Assembly (NCBI GenBank): GCA_905214925.1
Contig: CAJMOB010000005.1
Coordinates: forward strand, 1-64,000
Source: Scybalomonas sp905214925
Lineage (GTDB): Bacteria > Bacillota > Clostridia > Lachnospirales > Lachnospiraceae
Direction of reading: 5' to 3'
DNA: 64,000 bases
The position numbers and the translations under genes were made by a program. This document shows positions 62,681-64,000 of the stretch, in pieces; within the stretch, counting starts at the first letter, position 1; every line of letters begins with the position of its first letter. The notes under the pieces were generated by a model. The model saw nothing but the letters and a program-made list of their open reading frames with translations. It did no database searches and had not been told where the DNA came from.

Positions 62681-63809
62681 TTCCCAATGTACGTACTCTC
62701 TTTTCTTTTGATTCACGAAGAGCAGCAAGACTATCTGCGGTCTCACCGTACTGACTGATAACTACAACCAGACCATTCTTGTCTAGTAATGGATTTCTAT
62801 AACGGAATTCTGATCCAAGTTCTACACGAACAGGAATCTTTGCTAAATTCTCAATTACATACTGTGCTACAATTTCAACATGGTAAGCAGAGCCACAGGC
62901 AACAATATAAATCTGGCTAATCTCTTTAATATCTTCTTCTGAAAGTCCAATTCCAGATAAATCAATAGTATTACCCTTTAGAACAGAATTTATAGTATCT
63001 CCTACCACTTTTGACTATTCATGGATCTCTTTCATCACGAAATGCTCATAGCCTGATTTTTCTGCCGCTTCCGCATTCCAGTCGATAGTTTTTAACTCTT
63101 TCTCGATTTCATCTCCATTCAGATTATAGAAAGTAATTTCACCTTTTCTTACACGAGCCATCTCCATATTGCCAATGTACTATATATTTCTTGTATATTT
63201 TAAGATTGTCGGTACATCAGATGCAATATAAGATTCTCCATTTTCTATACCAAGAATCATTGAGCTGTCTTTTCTGGCAACATAAATCTCTTCCGAATAA
63301 TCATTAAACATAACCCCAAGTGCATAGGAACCCCGGGTACGTACCATAGAATGATTAATTGCATCTACAGGTATTCCCTGATATTTTTTATAATAATAAT
63401 TAATCAATTTTACGGCTACTTCTGTATCTGTATCAGAATAAAAAGTATATCCTTTTCCTACCAGCTTATCTTTTAATTACTGATAGTTTTCAATAATACC
63501 ATTATGTACTGCTACAATATTCCCATCATCACTTTTATGAGGATGCGTATTATTTTCTGATGGTTCTCCATGTGTATACCATCTTGTATCCCCAATACCA
63601 CAAGAGCCTGGTACTGCTTTTCCATCATTTGTTTTATCTGCAAGAATTTTGAGACGTTCTTTTACCTTTACAATATCAATCGGCTTCTCACCATCACGTA
63701 CTGCTACTCCTGCTGAGTCATATCCTCGATACTCTAATTTTGACAGACCATCTAATAAGATAGGTGCTGCCTGTTCTCGTCCTGTAAATCCAACAATTCC
63801 ACAACACAT
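62673..63809 (-). pseudogene. glmS: Truncated glmS pseudogene (glutamine-fructose-6-phosphate aminotransferase)
   Basis: The frame starts MCCGIVGFTGREQAAPILL, with the Cys nucleophile of the glutaminase domain, and continues through THPHKSDD and IVAVHNGIIENYQ into the SIS domain (VACGSAYHVEIVAQYVIENL, VVVISQYGETADS). Three in-frame stops interrupt it: TAA at 63477-63479 (where family members have Glu), TAG near 63180 (Tyr expected) and TAG near 63013 (Gln expected). It ends after TLGII, so the C-terminal third or more is missing. Since GlmS is normally essential, an intact copy must exist elsewhere. Confidence 0.85.
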
Positions 63810-63836
63810 AATTATTTATCTCCCTTTTACTGTATG

Positions 63837-64000
63837 TTACCATGTTGCTTCTTTTTTGTTAATTACATTCACAACATCATCTACATAGTTCCTGCAAATT
63901 TCCTCAGTTTCTGCTTCTACCATTACACGGATTAACGGCTCTGTTCCAGATTCCCGAATAAGAATACGCCCAGTGTCCCCTTAAAGCATCAACATCTGCC
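63837..64000 (-). pseudogene. glmM: glmM C-terminal fragment (phosphoglucosamine mutase), frameshifted, cut by window edge
   Basis: On the minus strand GRILIRESGTEPLIRVMVEA is the phosphate-binding C-terminal domain of GlmM, followed by a tail ending KEATW. Just before it, the reading frame breaks in a G-run near 63978-63981: the upstream frame reads ADVDALRG, and the frame of the conserved domain has a TAA there. It is followed by glmS after 27 bases, so the two were probably one amino-sugar operon. Confidence 0.65.

Noticed and set aside
1..64000. tRNA, rRNA, riboswitch or replication origin
   Set aside because: I looked for cloverleaf ends, conserved rRNA strings and known riboswitch cores in the gaps and saw none; a covariance-model search would be decisive.

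Overview
The window is AT-rich and gene-dense. Its genes read like a gut or rumen Firmicute, most likely a Lachnospiraceae-type Clostridium: PRD-controlled PTS genes, YesM/YesN regulators with LplABC-type transporters, intracellular glycan-degrading enzymes, a Clostridia-style Tad-like pilus operon and a type I-B CRISPR-Cas system with a GTTT...GAAAT repeat. I saw no rRNA or tRNA gene. Species assignment is inference only.

Layout. (1) 1-3250 (-): a PTS operon (IIB, MtlR/LicR-type PRD activator, UlaA-like IIC cut by the window edge), followed by a HAD phosphatase at 3360-4004. (2) 4194-16558 (-): an eleven-gene Tad-like pilus/secretion operon (CpaB-like, two TadZ-like, CpaF ATPase, TadB/C-like membrane protein, four small pilin-like or membrane-anchored proteins, an SLH-type secreted protein and a 1119-residue secreted protein), driven by a strong promoter at 16818-16846. 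(3) 17169-31485: a glycan block with GH3 and GH31 (-), a divergent YesM/YesN two-component pair (+), then GH42, SGNH esterase, GH95 and an alpha/beta esterase (-). (4) 31984-46280: complete type I-B CRISPR-Cas. cas3-cas4-cas1-cas2 and cas6-cas8b-cas7-cas5 are two transcription units on the minus strand, next to an array of about 77 repeats that is also read on the minus strand from a leader promoter at 46252-46280. (5) 46659-48287: a lone ABC exporter. (6) 48476-57637: a solute-binding protein with two LplB/LplC-type permeases (-), then a YesL-like protein, cellobiose phosphorylase GH94 and GH43 (+). (7) 57699-64000: a FUSC-family membrane protein followed by a decaying region with remnants of a sugar kinase, ISAs1, IS66, VanZ, glmS and glmM, among a few intact small genes.

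How it works together. Enzymes acting on alpha-xylosyl, beta-galactosyl, alpha-fucosyl, acetyl and beta-glucosyl groups, with a cellobiose phosphorylase and an oligosaccharide ABC importer, fit import and intracellular breakdown of decorated xyloglucan oligosaccharides. Four promoters in the two glycan blocks share the same two-part upstream site (AGTA, 19 nt, GGTATT) at a fixed distance from the -10 box. This predicts a regulon controlled by the local YesN-type AraC response regulator.

Most unusual item: the 344-bp cas2-cas6 gap carries a plus-strand promoter, a degenerate CRISPR repeat (22 of 30 positions, my hand alignment) and an intrinsic terminator. This is the layout of a short crRNA-mimicking RNA (CreA/CreR-like), transcribed against the cas genes.
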